From Sulfurovum sp. (GTDB lineage Bacteria; Campylobacterota; Campylobacteria; Campylobacterales; Sulfurovaceae), in assembly GCA_027019175.1 (NCBI GenBank), contig JALUXB010000031.1, positions 1 to 64,000 on the forward strand: a DNA stretch of 64,000 nt. The letters are read 5' to 3'. The translations under genes were made by a program, and so were the position numbers. Within the stretch, counting starts at the first letter, position 1. Each line of letters starts with the position of its first letter. Below are positions 25,585 through 34,970 of this stretch, piece after piece. The notes beneath the pieces were generated by a model. The model was not told the DNA's origin. It made no database searches and was given only the letters and a program-made list of their open reading frames with translations.

Positions 25585-27441
25585 ATGAAAGCATGGAAAC
25601 AAACAATAACGGGATTGGTAATAGCTACAGGTGTGTTGACAGGGGCAATACCGGCGTCCACTTTGGAGAAGAAGCCGGTACCAAAAGGTCTGTGGCAGGC
25701 ATTTAGTGAAACACGCCATCAGGTTGAGCCGGTCAAAAACTCCTCAAAATCAGGATATACCTACAAAGCGTATAACCTCAAAATGCGTTATGGTGTACAC
25801 TTTGGTGCCAAAGGAATTGTCTTACGAACCAAAGCTGGGGATATGACAATGGGACTGGTCGCCTATGGAGAAGAAAAGCACTTGAAACCTGTGAGTATAT
25901 CTGTTTCCAAAAGTGAAGGCAACAAGGTCATATTCCAATATGCACGTTTGAGTGAATGGTATATTAACGATCCTAAAAAGGGACTCGAACAGGGGTTCAC
26001 ACTGCAAAAACCTGAAAATTACCATCCTGCAAAGCCGGTTGTGATCGCTTTGAAGATAGACGGGAAACTACAGGCTAAACAGAAAAGTGACACAACAGTA
26101 GCCTTTTATGACGGTATGCACAAAAAAGTTTTCGACTATAAAGGGCTTAAAGCCTTCGATGCAAAAGGGCGGAGTCTTCCGGCACATCTGGCATTACAGG
26201 GAAACAGGCTGCATATCATCGTAGAAACTGCCGAGGCGCAGTGGCCGGTACGTGTAGATCCTGTTTTTGTAAGTGAGCAGGAAGTGGTGGCATCGGATGC
26301 AATAGAAGATGATTGGTTTGGATGGGCTGTTGCACTTGATGGTGATACGGCTCTGATCGGAAGTCCATGGAACGATGAGAATGGTGCAGACAGTGGTGCG
26401 GCATATATCTTTACCCGCTCTTCGGGCGTGTGGAGTCAGGAGGCAAAACTGAGAGGTTCGGATACGACCGCGGGTGACAGTTTTGGTTATGCCGTATCTG
26501 TGGAGGGGAACATAACGCTCGTAGGTGCACCATTGGATGATGAAAATGGTATCAATGATTGTGGTGCAGTTTATATTTTTACACGTTCAGATGAGGGGTG
26601 GAGCCAGAAAGCAAAGTTGGTTGCCTGGGATGCAGCTGCGGGAGACCGCTTCGGTTCCAGTGTCTCTCTTGATGGCAATACATCACTGATCGGGGCTCCC
26701 TACGATGATGACCAAAGCGGTTCAGCATATGTGTTTATTGAATCTGGAGAAACATGGGAAGAACAACAAAAGCTGATAGCTTCTGATGTGTCTACCTATA
26801 AACAGTTTGGATATGCTGTTTCTCTTGATGGCAATACGTCACTCATCGGTGCTGCACATGATAATGTTGATGACAAACACCATAGCGGTTCAGCTTATGT
26901 TTTTACACGTTCTAATGGGCAATGGAGTGAAGAAGCAAAACTAACCTCACCGGATGAGGAAGCCTATGATGTGTTTGGGTCTTCTGTTTCTCTTGATGGC
27001 AATACGTCACTCATCGGTGCCCCTCAGGAAAATGGCAATAATGGTGGTTCAGCCTACATTTTCACGCGTTCGAACGGACAATGGAGTCAACAGGCGAAAT
27101 TGATCGGTATCGATACGGAGAATGGTGATCATTTTGGATATGCCGTTTCTCTTGATAGCAGTATGGCATTGATCGGTGTGCCTTATGATGATGACAATGG
27201 CAGCAATAGCGGTTCTGTCTATATTTTCATACGTTCGGGATCAACCTGGAATCAGCAGAAAAAACTGACTGCTTCGGATGCAGAGATGTATGATCGATAT
27301 GGAAGATCCGTTTTTCTTGATGGTCATACGGCATTGGTTGGAGCTCCCCGGAATAATGATGGTGAGGGATCAGCATACTTCATTACACTACCAAGGAAGA
27401 GCCAAAATCTTACACCTGTCATCATCTATTTGCTGGATTAG
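25585..27441 (+). CDS. Secreted FG-GAP (integrin alpha-like) repeat protein
   Basis: A signal peptide (TGLVIATGVLTGAIPAS) and a 200-residue N-terminal beta domain precede seven FG-GAP repeats. The repeat core is FGYAVSLDGNTSLIGAP, and each repeat carries an acidic loop (YDDDNGSNSG) likely to bind calcium, then YIFTRSNGQWSQQAKL. Seven blades would close a beta-propeller. The C-terminus is LTPVIIYLLD, sharing hydrophobic-YLL(N/D) with the protein upstream, 43 bases away. The two may be exported by the same route. Near-identical blades at the DNA level suggest recent expansion. Confidence 0.88.
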   Translation: MKAWKQTITGLVIATGVLTGAIPASTLEKKPVPKGLWQAFSETRHQVEPVKNSSKSGYTYKAYNLKMRYGVHFGAKGIVLRTKAGDMTMGLVAYGEEKHLKPVSISVSKSEGNKVIFQYARLSEWYINDPKKGLEQGFTLQKPENYHPAKPVVIALKIDGKLQAKQKSDTTVAFYDGMHKKVFDYKGLKAFDAKGRSLPAHLALQGNRLHIIVETAEAQWPVRVDPVFVSEQEVVASDAIEDDWFGWAVALDGDTALIGSPWNDENGADSGAAYIFTRSSGVWSQEAKLRGSDTTAGDSFGYAVSVEGNITLVGAPLDDENGINDCGAVYIFTRSDEGWSQKAKLVAWDAAAGDRFGSSVSLDGNTSLIGAPYDDDQSGSAYVFIESGETWEEQQKLIASDVSTYKQFGYAVSLDGNTSLIGAAHDNVDDKHHSGSAYVFTRSNGQWSEEAKLTSPDEEAYDVFGSSVSLDGNTSLIGAPQENGNNGGSAYIFTRSNGQWSQQAKLIGIDTENGDHFGYAVSLDSSMALIGVPYDDDNGSNSGSVYIFIRSGSTWNQQKKLTASDAEMYDRYGRSVFLDGHTALVGAPRNNDGEGSAYFITLPRKSQNLTPVIIYLLD

Positions 27442-27461
27442 ACAGGTAATGATAAATGTGC

Positions 27462-28148
27462 TCATGGCGCAGTCTGAATCAGATAACCCGTACCGCTGAC
27501 ATTTTTGATCAGGTCGTTATCGGTTGCGGTACGGATGCGGAACATCAGGGAGCGGAGTGTTTTGTCGTTGACCTCTTTACCCCATACATGCATGGCAATT
27601 TGCGCGTTTGAAACACTGATGCCCGGTTGTGAACACAAAAGCTCTATGAGCTTTAGGGCAGTCGGACCGAGTTCAACCTCTTTGCCGTTTTTAAGCAAAC
27701 GGTTTTGTTCTGTCAGGTAGACATAGCCGTTGACAAGGTTGATCCGGTCCGGTTTTTGCACAGCCGGGGCAGATGTTTCTTCTCTCTCGTTTTGAGTTAC
27801 CAGTTTCAGTGTCGCAAGTATCTGCATTTTGTTGTAGGGTTTTGTCAGATAACCGGCTGCTTTCGCTTCTGCGGCATAGTCAATGATCTCTTCGTCTATA
27901 TAGGCGGTTAAAAATATGATCTTGCTTTGGGGTACCTTGCGGCTGATGGCCAATGCGGCATCGGCACCGCTGATGTTGTCTGCAAGCATCACATCCATAA
28001 AAATGGCATCGGGTTTTTTTTGAATGCAGCTATGGATGGCCTCCTTGCCTGTATCGACAATATCCATGACTTCGTGACCGTCTTCTTCAAGAATCTCTTT
28101 GAGAAATTCTGCTGCAATAAAATCATCTTCTACAATTACAATCTTCAT
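27462..28148 (-). CDS. Response regulator, CheY-like receiver + winged-helix DNA-binding domain
   Basis: The receiver domain (residues 1-120) has IVIVEDDFIAAEF with the acidic pair, the phospho-acceptor in AIFMDVMLADN, the Thr/Lys region (IIFLTAY, YLTKPYNKMQ) and about 25 residues of linker. The C-terminal domain is OmpR-type (LGPTALKLIELLCSQPG, SLMFRIRTATDNDLI, GTGYLI). It overlaps the kinase gene by 4 bases, so the two form a pair. The targets may include the adjacent surface-protein genes, but there is no direct evidence. Confidence 0.9.
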   Translation of the reverse strand: MKIVIVEDDFIAAEFLKEILEEDGHEVMDIVDTGKEAIHSCIQKKPDAIFMDVMLADNISGADAALAISRKVPQSKIIFLTAYIDEEIIDYAAEAKAAGYLTKPYNKMQILATLKLVTQNEREETSAPAVQKPDRINLVNGYVYLTEQNRLLKNGKEVELGPTALKLIELLCSQPGISVSNAQIAMHVWGKEVNDKTLRSLMFRIRTATDNDLIKNVSGTGYLIQTAP

Positions 28149-29290
28149 TTTTTAAACTCGACTTCAAATTTCAATCCTTCCGGACTGGATATGGTGACAT
28201 TGCCTTTAAGCTGTTTTGCTGTCAGGGTGATCAGTTTGATACCCAAAGACTTATGGGAAAGCAGCGTTTGCGGTGTATCGTGTCCGATACCGTTATCGGA
28301 GTACACAAAGCGGTATGTTGTATCGGTCTGTGCCAGTTCCATCAAGATCGTTCCCCGGTTTTCCGGGAATGCGTACTTTATACTGTTGGTAATGAACTCA
28401 TTTGCCATGATACCGAGCTGTACCATGGTTTCAAGCGGCAGGTATTTGACATCGGTTTTGATGTGTATGTCGATTGCTTTGTCTGAAGCATACATATGCA
28501 GCAGAAGGGCAGAGAGCCTCTGCATATACCGTTCAAAATCGATTTGTGCAAAATTGTCATGCTGATAGAGCATTTCATGTACGAGTGCAATCGATTCGAT
28601 GCGGTTTTGGGTTTTGATCATCTCCTCCTGCTCTTTGCCCCGGAGTGTATTGCTGTGCAGACCGACAATGGAAGCGATCATATTGAGATTGTTCTTGACG
28701 CGGTGATGAACCTCTTTGAGCAGCAGTGCCTTTTGCCGGTTTGAGGCATCGAGTTCACGGAATGTCTGGAGGATCATAATATGATAGAGCAACCCGAAAA
28801 CATAAATGATCAAAGCAGCATAGGCAAGGTTGAAAAGTGCCTGCATATTGTGGGCAAACGGATTTTGGGGATTGGTCAAATGTTCATTGTAGAGCAGCGC
28901 AGCGATGGCGGCAAAGAGCAGAAATGTGAGAAAAAGGGATTCTTTCAGACTGAGAAAAATAAGGGTAGCCAGCGGAAGCAGCAGAATGAATACGACAGAC
29001 ATGGTTGCAAAATGGTTGACATAGATGAGGGCAATGAGTGCCGATGTAATGATCAGAATAAACGTGTATGCCGAGAGACGGATGTTGTTTGCGCGCCGCA
29101 GCCACCAGGCACTTGCAGTAAGCATCAGCAGGGTGATGAGTTCAGTCAGTGCATTTGTATGATGATGTTGATAAGTATCTATGGCAATGGCGATCAAGTT
29201 GACAAAAATGGTTACAATATGGAACCGGTAGAGCAATACCGCTTTGGGATCGTCTACAGGAAAATGAAATAGGGTGCGTATACCAATCAT
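28145..29290 (-). CDS. Membrane sensor histidine kinase (HisKA_2 type)
   Basis: Six or so membrane segments fill residues 15-185. A HisKA_2 dimerisation helix follows, with the phospho-acceptor in KEVHHRVKNNLNMIASI, then a HATPase domain with MANEFITNSIKYAF and YSDNGIGHDTP. There is no periplasmic sensor domain, so the membrane part itself probably senses. HisKA_2 kinases often pair with atypical regulators, whereas here the partner is an OmpR-type protein. It is cotranscribed with the regulator upstream on the map and downstream in transcription. Confidence 0.88.
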   Translation of the reverse strand: MIGIRTLFHFPVDDPKAVLLYRFHIVTIFVNLIAIAIDTYQHHHTNALTELITLLMLTASAWWLRRANNIRLSAYTFILIITSALIALIYVNHFATMSVVFILLLPLATLIFLSLKESLFLTFLLFAAIAALLYNEHLTNPQNPFAHNMQALFNLAYAALIIYVFGLLYHIMILQTFRELDASNRQKALLLKEVHHRVKNNLNMIASIVGLHSNTLRGKEQEEMIKTQNRIESIALVHEMLYQHDNFAQIDFERYMQRLSALLLHMYASDKAIDIHIKTDVKYLPLETMVQLGIMANEFITNSIKYAFPENRGTILMELAQTDTTYRFVYSDNGIGHDTPQTLLSHKSLGIKLITLTAKQLKGNVTISSPEGLKFEVEFKK

Positions 29291-29400
29291 GCCTCTGCCC
29301 CGTCAAGTGGATAATTTATTTTAAATCTTAACATAGATAATGTATATTTGCTTTGTGTTTGACAGCAATAATTGCACCGGTACGTGGTATTATACGAAAA

Positions 29401-31371
29401 ATGGAAAGAAAAAGGCGTGCCGTGAACCGAGGACGATTTAAATTTGCAGCAAATTTCATTATTATTTTTCTGCTGGTCAGTTTTGTGACCCGTACGGTGC
29501 TGCTTGCACTGACATTCAATCTGGCGGATACATCACCCGTAGAGATGCTCAAAGTGTTTGCGACAGGCATGTTTTACGATTTTGTGGCGGTGTCGTACTA
29601 TCTGATCCCCTTTGTGATCTACCTGATTGTGGTGCCGAGGAAGATATTTAACTCGAAATTGCACAAGATCATTGCGCTGCTGGTCTATTTTGCAGTGATC
29701 TATTCAGTGGTTTTCAACGGCTTCAGTGAATACTTTTTCTGGGAAGAGTTTGGAAAACGTTTCAACTTTATTGCTGTGGACTATCTTGTCTATACCCATG
29801 AAGTGATCCACAATATCCTCGAATCCTATCCAATCCCGCTGCTGCTGGTGATCATCCTGGTGATTACCGGGGTGATCTTTTATATTAACCATAAAAAGAG
29901 CCGTCTGCATAAAGAGGCATTTTCCTGTGACATGCCGTTCTGGCAGCGATTGAAGATAGGCAGCATCTACCTTGCGCTGCCGCTGCTCTTTTTTGTGATG
30001 CTTGACAAGCAGACACTGGCTGAACGCATTCCCAACAAATTTGATCAGGAACTGGCCAAAAACGGACTCTATTCACTTTTTAGCGCATTCCGGCACAATG
30101 AGCTTGATTATGAGGAGTTTTACAAAACACTCGATGAAAATGCTGTGTTTAAACGGTTGCATACACTGCTAAAACGTGACAATACAACCTTTGTTTCAAA
30201 CAACCTTCATGATATCGCACGGGAGGTACATTATAACGGTACACCGCAGAAGCACAATATCATTTTGATCATGGTAGAAAGTCTCAGTGCGGAATATCTG
30301 GGGGCATTCGGGGACAAGCGCGGACTGACACCACACCTGGATGCACTGACGAAAAAGTCACTTTTCTTTACCAACCTTTATGCTACCGGTACCCGGACAG
30401 TGCGGGGAATGGAGGCAGTGACGCTCTCTTTGCCGCCAACTCCCGGACGCAGCATTGTCAAGCGTCCTGACTGCCAGGGGCTGGACTCTGCAGGCGTGGT
30501 TTTCGGCAAGCTGGGGTATGAGAACAAGTTCATCTATGCAGGACACGGTTACTTCGACAATATGAACTACTTTTTCTCGCATAACGGTTTCAAAGTGGTT
30601 GACCGGTTCGATTTTGCCGATGATGAGGTAACCTTCTCCAATGTCTGGGGTGTGTGTGACGAAGACCTGCTGAACAAGGTTGCCAAAGAGGCGGACAGCT
30701 CCTATGCCAAAGGCAAACCCTTTTTCAGTTTTGTCATGACCACTTCCAACCACCGTCCCTATACCTATCCTGACGGCAAGATCGATATTCCTTCGCATAC
30801 CGGACGCCGCGGCGGTGTGAAGTATACAGATTATGCCATCCACAAATTTCTTGAAGAGGCACAAAAGAAACCCTGGTTTGACAATACCATTTTCGTCATT
30901 GTCGCTGACCATAACGGCGGCAGTGCCGGAAAGACAGCACTGCCGGTATGGCGTTACAAGATACCGCTGATCATCTATGCACCCAAGCTGATCAAGCCGG
31001 GGCACGTTACCAAGCTTGCCTCACAGGTAGATGTGGTACCGACACTGCTGGGACTGTTGCATCAAAGCTACGAAGCAAAATTTTACGGAGACGATATTTT
31101 GAGAGACGATCATAAAGAACGGGCTTTCATTGGAAACTATCAGAAGCTCGGACTGCTGAGAAACGGTGCATTGACAGTATTGTCTCCCGATAAGACCGTA
31201 CAGCATTACCGTATTGAAAAGCAGACACTCTACAGCGTGAAATATGCACAGGAGAAGCCAAAAGAGTCAGATGTCAATGATACCATTACTTACTACCAGA
31301 GTGCCAGTTGGCTTTACAAGCACCATGCACTTGGTGATGAGAATCTTACACAAAAAGATGTGCGTCAGTAA
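29401..31371 (+). CDS. LTA synthase / phosphoglycerol transferase-family membrane protein
   Basis: Five N-terminal membrane segments (residues 10-200) are followed by a large periplasmic alkaline-phosphatase-fold domain. Catalytic elements are IILIMVESLSAEYLG (metal-binding Glu), YATGTRTVRGMEAVTLS (nucleophilic Thr), FVMTTSNHRPYTYP and VIVADHNGGSAG. Close relatives in Gram-negative bacteria move phosphoglycerol or phosphoethanolamine onto periplasmic glycans or lipid A-linked sugars. The ORF track starts at 29353. I use the ATG at 29401, with low certainty, because no strong ribosome site is seen. An in-frame GTG at 29422 is also possible. Confidence 0.85.
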   Translation: MERKRRAVNRGRFKFAANFIIIFLLVSFVTRTVLLALTFNLADTSPVEMLKVFATGMFYDFVAVSYYLIPFVIYLIVVPRKIFNSKLHKIIALLVYFAVIYSVVFNGFSEYFFWEEFGKRFNFIAVDYLVYTHEVIHNILESYPIPLLLVIILVITGVIFYINHKKSRLHKEAFSCDMPFWQRLKIGSIYLALPLLFFVMLDKQTLAERIPNKFDQELAKNGLYSLFSAFRHNELDYEEFYKTLDENAVFKRLHTLLKRDNTTFVSNNLHDIAREVHYNGTPQKHNIILIMVESLSAEYLGAFGDKRGLTPHLDALTKKSLFFTNLYATGTRTVRGMEAVTLSLPPTPGRSIVKRPDCQGLDSAGVVFGKLGYENKFIYAGHGYFDNMNYFFSHNGFKVVDRFDFADDEVTFSNVWGVCDEDLLNKVAKEADSSYAKGKPFFSFVMTTSNHRPYTYPDGKIDIPSHTGRRGGVKYTDYAIHKFLEEAQKKPWFDNTIFVIVADHNGGSAGKTALPVWRYKIPLIIYAPKLIKPGHVTKLASQVDVVPTLLGLLHQSYEAKFYGDDILRDDHKERAFIGNYQKLGLLRNGALTVLSPDKTVQHYRIEKQTLYSVKYAQEKPKESDVNDTITYYQSASWLYKHHALGDENLTQKDVRQ

Positions 31372-31754
31372 ATACCAAGATAGCGTTCGAGAATGATCTT
31401 GGCGGCAATGGAGTCTACCCTGCCGTCTTTTTTATGCCGGAATTGTCCTGCCGTCAGTTCCTGCGCTTCGAAACTGCTTCCCTGCTCATCCTGGTAAACT
31501 ACAGGGATATTGAGCTCCAGCAATCCGACAAAGTGTCTGATGCGCCGCTCCATCTCCGCTTCGCTCGAACCCCCCTTTGGCAGTCCGACTACAAGTGTTT
31601 CAATCTCCCATTCTTCTAAAAACGCTTTGACATCCTGCGCTGCCTGATTGCGGTTTTTTCTGAGGATGGCATTTTGGGGCAACACGATCTTCCCGTCAAG
31701 GCATATCGCAGTGCCGATACGTTTGAGTCCGACGTCGATACTTGCTGTTTTCAT
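31365..31754 (-). CDS. ruvX: YqgF/RuvX family putative Holliday junction resolvase / pre-16S rRNA nuclease
   Basis: The RNase H-like fold shows SIDVGLKRIGTA, LVVGLPKGGSSEAEM, VVYQDEQGSS and the C-terminal RVDSIAAKIIL, carrying the three acidic residues of the active site. Length (129) is normal. The enzyme matures the 5' end of 16S rRNA and may resolve branched DNA. It overlaps the 3' end of the convergent upstream gene by 7 bases. Confidence 0.92.
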   Translation of the reverse strand: MKTASIDVGLKRIGTAICLDGKIVLPQNAILRKNRNQAAQDVKAFLEEWEIETLVVGLPKGGSSEAEMERRIRHFVGLLELNIPVVYQDEQGSSFEAQELTAGQFRHKKDGRVDSIAAKIILERYLGIY

Positions 31755-31851
31755 ACTGAGAGTATATCCAAATTTGTTACAATGGAAGCGTGTATTTATG
31801 TATATAAAATTTATTTATAGTCGATAGAGAGTTTTTTTTATGTTGTTTATG

Positions 31852-31857
31852 TAAAAT
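31852..31857 (+). promoter_or_regulatory. Candidate -10 element (TAAAAT) for the hybrid kinase
   Basis: TATGTAAAATAGAATTT lies 20 bases upstream of the ATG, after a long T tract, and a ribosome site (TTGGAGGTTGG) follows. The short distance makes a short leader likely. Confidence 0.4.
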
Positions 31858-31877
31858 AGAATTTTGGAGGTTGGATT

Positions 31878-34022
31878 ATGAAGAAACTCTTTATTATGTA
31901 TGGAATAGGTACCGTGTCCCTGCTTTTTGCGGAGACTGTTGCCATTGCACCGAAAGATACCTATTGGATATGGATAGCGTTGGTATTTGCTGCCTTCGGT
32001 GTATTGATATGGTTTGTTTCTTCACGCCGGACACAAAAAATGGAAGAGATGTATCGGCAAATGCTTGAAAAACAGCAGGAGATTGAGCAGTCGCAGGCTC
32101 TGTTTTTGGCAAGCATCAGTGAAAATATTCACGATATTGTTGCAAAGAACTATCAGGATACGGCATATGTACCGGATGTCGCCGGAGAGAAGGCAAAGAC
32201 TATTCAGAAAGAGAAACGCCGTAAACTGCTTGATGTGACCAACGATCTCATTGAATTTCTCCGGCTTAAATCCAAAAAAGTCGAGATCACACATGAAAAA
32301 TTCAACCTCAACAATGTACTTAACGAAGTTTCCGGTTCTGTCTGTTCGCAATTCAAAGGAAGTGACGTTGAACTGATCTTCGATATCGATTCCAATATCC
32401 CGCGTTACCTCATAGGAGATGCCCGTAACCTTGAAAGGACACTTCATAACCTGTTGGAATATGTGCTCAGTGAAGTCGACAGCGGTGAAGTAACGCTGGA
32501 AATAGCAATGTTCGGCAACTATGAAGAGCAGATCGAACTGCAGTTTCGACTCAGTGACAAAGGGCAGGGCTTGAGTGAGGCACAGAAGGAGTCACTTTTT
32601 GTGCCGACTTATGATGAGGAGAGCCAGACTTACAGCGGATTGGGGCTTTTTGTTGCCAAGTCGCTGATTGAAATGATGCAGGGGGCATTGGTGGTCGACA
32701 GTGTTGTGGGCAAAGGGACAACGTTTACCCTGACACTGCCGTTTGAAATGCTCGATCCAAGTAACCGGCGTAATTACCGCTTGCCTGAAAAGGTATTGAC
32801 TGCCAAAAAGGTTTTCATTGTTGACAGGAGCTACAACTCGGGACTGGCGATCAAAAAGATGTTCGCCTACTTCCGCCATGATGTCAAGGTTGTGACCAAA
32901 GAAGAGTTCCTCGGGAAAAAACACAATTTAACCCCCTATGATATTGTCATATTGGATGAATCTCTTTTCAATCCGCGTACGGTGGCATATCTTGAACAGC
33001 TCAAAAAGCAGAAAGCGCTCAAGGTCATTGCACTTAACGCACTGTTGCAGAAAAATGAGGAGGAAAAATATCCTGAACTTGTTGACAGGGTATTGAGCAA
33101 GCCTGCAAACCAGGAACGTGTTTTTGAATTGATCATCAATCTTTTTACCCCTCAGCGCATTGAAAAAAGCAAAGAGGAAGCAAAGAGCCATAATGCCTAT
33201 GGGCTTACCCACCGCAGTGAAATTCAGGAGGCACCGCATATTACGCAGCAGAGTTTCCGGGACTTTTCCGGAAAGCGTCTGCTTATCGTTGAAGATGACA
33301 CGATCAACCAGAAAGTTCTGACCAATATTCTCAAAGTTTCGGGAATGGAAATTGCCATTGCCAATAATGGGCGTGAAGCAGTCAATATGGTCAAGGAGAG
33401 CCTGGAACCGTTTGACCTTGTGTTAATGGATATCAATATGCCGGTTATGGACGGATATGTCGCTACCCAGATGATACGGCTGGAGAGTGAATATGACAAT
33501 CTGCCTATTGTCGCCTTTACGGCACTGGCACTCGAAAGCGAACGGGAGAAGATCTTTAACAGCGGGATGAACGCCTACCTGACAAAGCCGCTCAATATCG
33601 GAAAGCTCTATACGGTTTTCAAAATGTATATGCCCGGCAGCAGCGCACAGCAGCAGAGGGTACAATCATACAAAGTGGTTGACAGTAATGTACTCGATAT
33701 CGACAAAGGGATCGGCTACGCCAACGGGAATGAGGGATTCTATATGGAAATTCTAAAGGAGTTCCTCGATGCATATGGAAACAGCGGAGAACTTTTTGCC
33801 AAACTGGTGCACGAACACCGCTACGAGCAGCTGAAGATGCTCTGCCTGGACATAAAGGGGCTTACCGGCAGTATCGGTGCGATACAAATGTATCAGCTTA
33901 TTGCCAAAGTTCACCAGAAGGTGATTTACCATCAGGAAGAGATGCTCAGTGAGTATATAGATGCCTATGAGAAAGAGCTTGGACGTCTGGAAAGTGAAAT
34001 TGAACGCTATCTTTCACACTGA
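31878..34022 (+). CDS. Hybrid sensor kinase-like protein with degenerate phospho-acceptor sites
   Basis: Two membrane segments (residues 1-50) are followed by a coiled coil, a HisKA-like helix, a HATPase domain (LSDKGQGLS, TYSGLGLFVAKSLIEM), a pseudo-receiver (about 310-430), a full receiver (KRLLIVEDDTINQ, VLMDINMPVMDG, YLTKPLN) and an Hpt-like end. The HisKA motif is SISENIHDIV, where hybrid kinases have MSHEIRTPL, so the usual His is Glu. The second N-box Asn (NAxKFT) is replaced (LLEYVLSEV). The Hpt motif is LDIKGLTGSIGA, lacking the His of AHxLKG. The intact receiver suggests it acts as an acceptor or scaffold, not as a classical kinase. Confidence 0.85.
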   Translation: MKKLFIMYGIGTVSLLFAETVAIAPKDTYWIWIALVFAAFGVLIWFVSSRRTQKMEEMYRQMLEKQQEIEQSQALFLASISENIHDIVAKNYQDTAYVPDVAGEKAKTIQKEKRRKLLDVTNDLIEFLRLKSKKVEITHEKFNLNNVLNEVSGSVCSQFKGSDVELIFDIDSNIPRYLIGDARNLERTLHNLLEYVLSEVDSGEVTLEIAMFGNYEEQIELQFRLSDKGQGLSEAQKESLFVPTYDEESQTYSGLGLFVAKSLIEMMQGALVVDSVVGKGTTFTLTLPFEMLDPSNRRNYRLPEKVLTAKKVFIVDRSYNSGLAIKKMFAYFRHDVKVVTKEEFLGKKHNLTPYDIVILDESLFNPRTVAYLEQLKKQKALKVIALNALLQKNEEEKYPELVDRVLSKPANQERVFELIINLFTPQRIEKSKEEAKSHNAYGLTHRSEIQEAPHITQQSFRDFSGKRLLIVEDDTINQKVLTNILKVSGMEIAIANNGREAVNMVKESLEPFDLVLMDINMPVMDGYVATQMIRLESEYDNLPIVAFTALALESEREKIFNSGMNAYLTKPLNIGKLYTVFKMYMPGSSAQQQRVQSYKVVDSNVLDIDKGIGYANGNEGFYMEILKEFLDAYGNSGELFAKLVHEHRYEQLKMLCLDIKGLTGSIGAIQMYQLIAKVHQKVIYHQEEMLSEYIDAYEKELGRLESEIERYLSH

Positions 34023-34039
34023 AAAGGCGGGAGAAAGGG

Positions 34040-34930
34040 TTAGCGTATTTCAGCGATGAATGCATCTTTCTGGATGGTTTTGCGTACCCTTTCCCTCACC
34101 GGAAGTGTTTCAGCCCGGGTTGCATAAGGGCCTATGAGCAGTTTGTTGATCGTCTGTCCGTTATGTGGGAAACGAATGATTTTGTAATGGAGTCCTGCCC
34201 GGCTGATTTTGTAGAGCAGATCTGCCTTGGGACGTCCGACAAACGAGCCGACCTGTACAAAGAAGTTTCCTTTTTTTCCTTTTGATTCCAGCTCCTGCAT
34301 CGGCGCCTGAATGACAATGGCTTTGCCTTTGGACTTTGACATGGCCGATACCGGTTTCTTGGCAGAGGAAGGCACAGTTTTGGTGTTTTGCCACGGGCGG
34401 CTTGTTTGGGCTAAAGTCAGTTTCTCTTCAGGCAGATATCTGCGGCAGACACGCAGGCGCTTTTTATAGTAGGGGGAGGTGAAAAGGTTGGAGTAGACCA
34501 CCTCTTTTTTGGTTGTACTCGCATGTGTGAACCAGCCATCTCCGAGATACATACCTACATGGGTGATTTTTCTCGGATGGTGTCTGTCGGTAGCGAAAAA
34601 GATGAGGTCACCGTACTGCAGATCACTCACTTTGACTTTTTTCCCCACCTTCGCCTGTTCCCGTGCCACACGGGGGATCTCGATGCCCATCGATCCGTAC
34701 ATATAGTAGGTGAAACCGGAACAGTCAAAGCGGTCGGGTCCCTCTTCAGCCCAGACATACGGGCTTCCCTGCAACTGCTTGACCATTTTTTCAAGGTTTT
34801 GTCTGTCAGGTGTATAGCGTACTTTGGGTTTGATCACTTCATAGTGGGGATGTTTGGGGAATGCATCAGGCGTACAGCCTGAAAGTAACAGGAGTGAAAT
34901 GGAAGCGGCAGCGAGATAAACAGGTTTCAT
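34040..34930 (-). CDS. NlpC/P60 lipoprotein with C-terminal SPOR domain
   Basis: The ATG at 34930 (the ORF track uses a GTG at 34948) gives a lipoprotein signal ending LLLLSGC. The NlpC/P60 domain has FDCSGFTYYMYGSMG (nucleophilic Cys), THVGMYLGDGWF (His) and FTHASTTKK (third polar residue, His). The tail (NFFVQVGSFVGRPKADLL to KLLIGPYATRAE) is a SPOR domain that binds denuded septal peptidoglycan. It probably cleaves peptide cross-links in the cell wall, perhaps at division. It lies downstream of a shorter paralogue. Confidence 0.88.
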   Translation of the reverse strand: MKPVYLAAASISLLLLSGCTPDAFPKHPHYEVIKPKVRYTPDRQNLEKMVKQLQGSPYVWAEEGPDRFDCSGFTYYMYGSMGIEIPRVAREQAKVGKKVKVSDLQYGDLIFFATDRHHPRKITHVGMYLGDGWFTHASTTKKEVVYSNLFTSPYYKKRLRVCRRYLPEEKLTLAQTSRPWQNTKTVPSSAKKPVSAMSKSKGKAIVIQAPMQELESKGKKGNFFVQVGSFVGRPKADLLYKISRAGLHYKIIRFPHNGQTINKLLIGPYATRAETLPVRERVRKTIQKDAFIAEIR

Positions 34931-34970
34931 GCAGCAATTATAGAGCACACCTCTTTAAAAGAAGGCGTAC

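Noticed and set aside
26300-27400. DNA repeats in the FG-GAP gene as another heptad locus
   Set aside because: The period is about 180-190 bases and follows protein blades. No 7-bp periodicity is seen.
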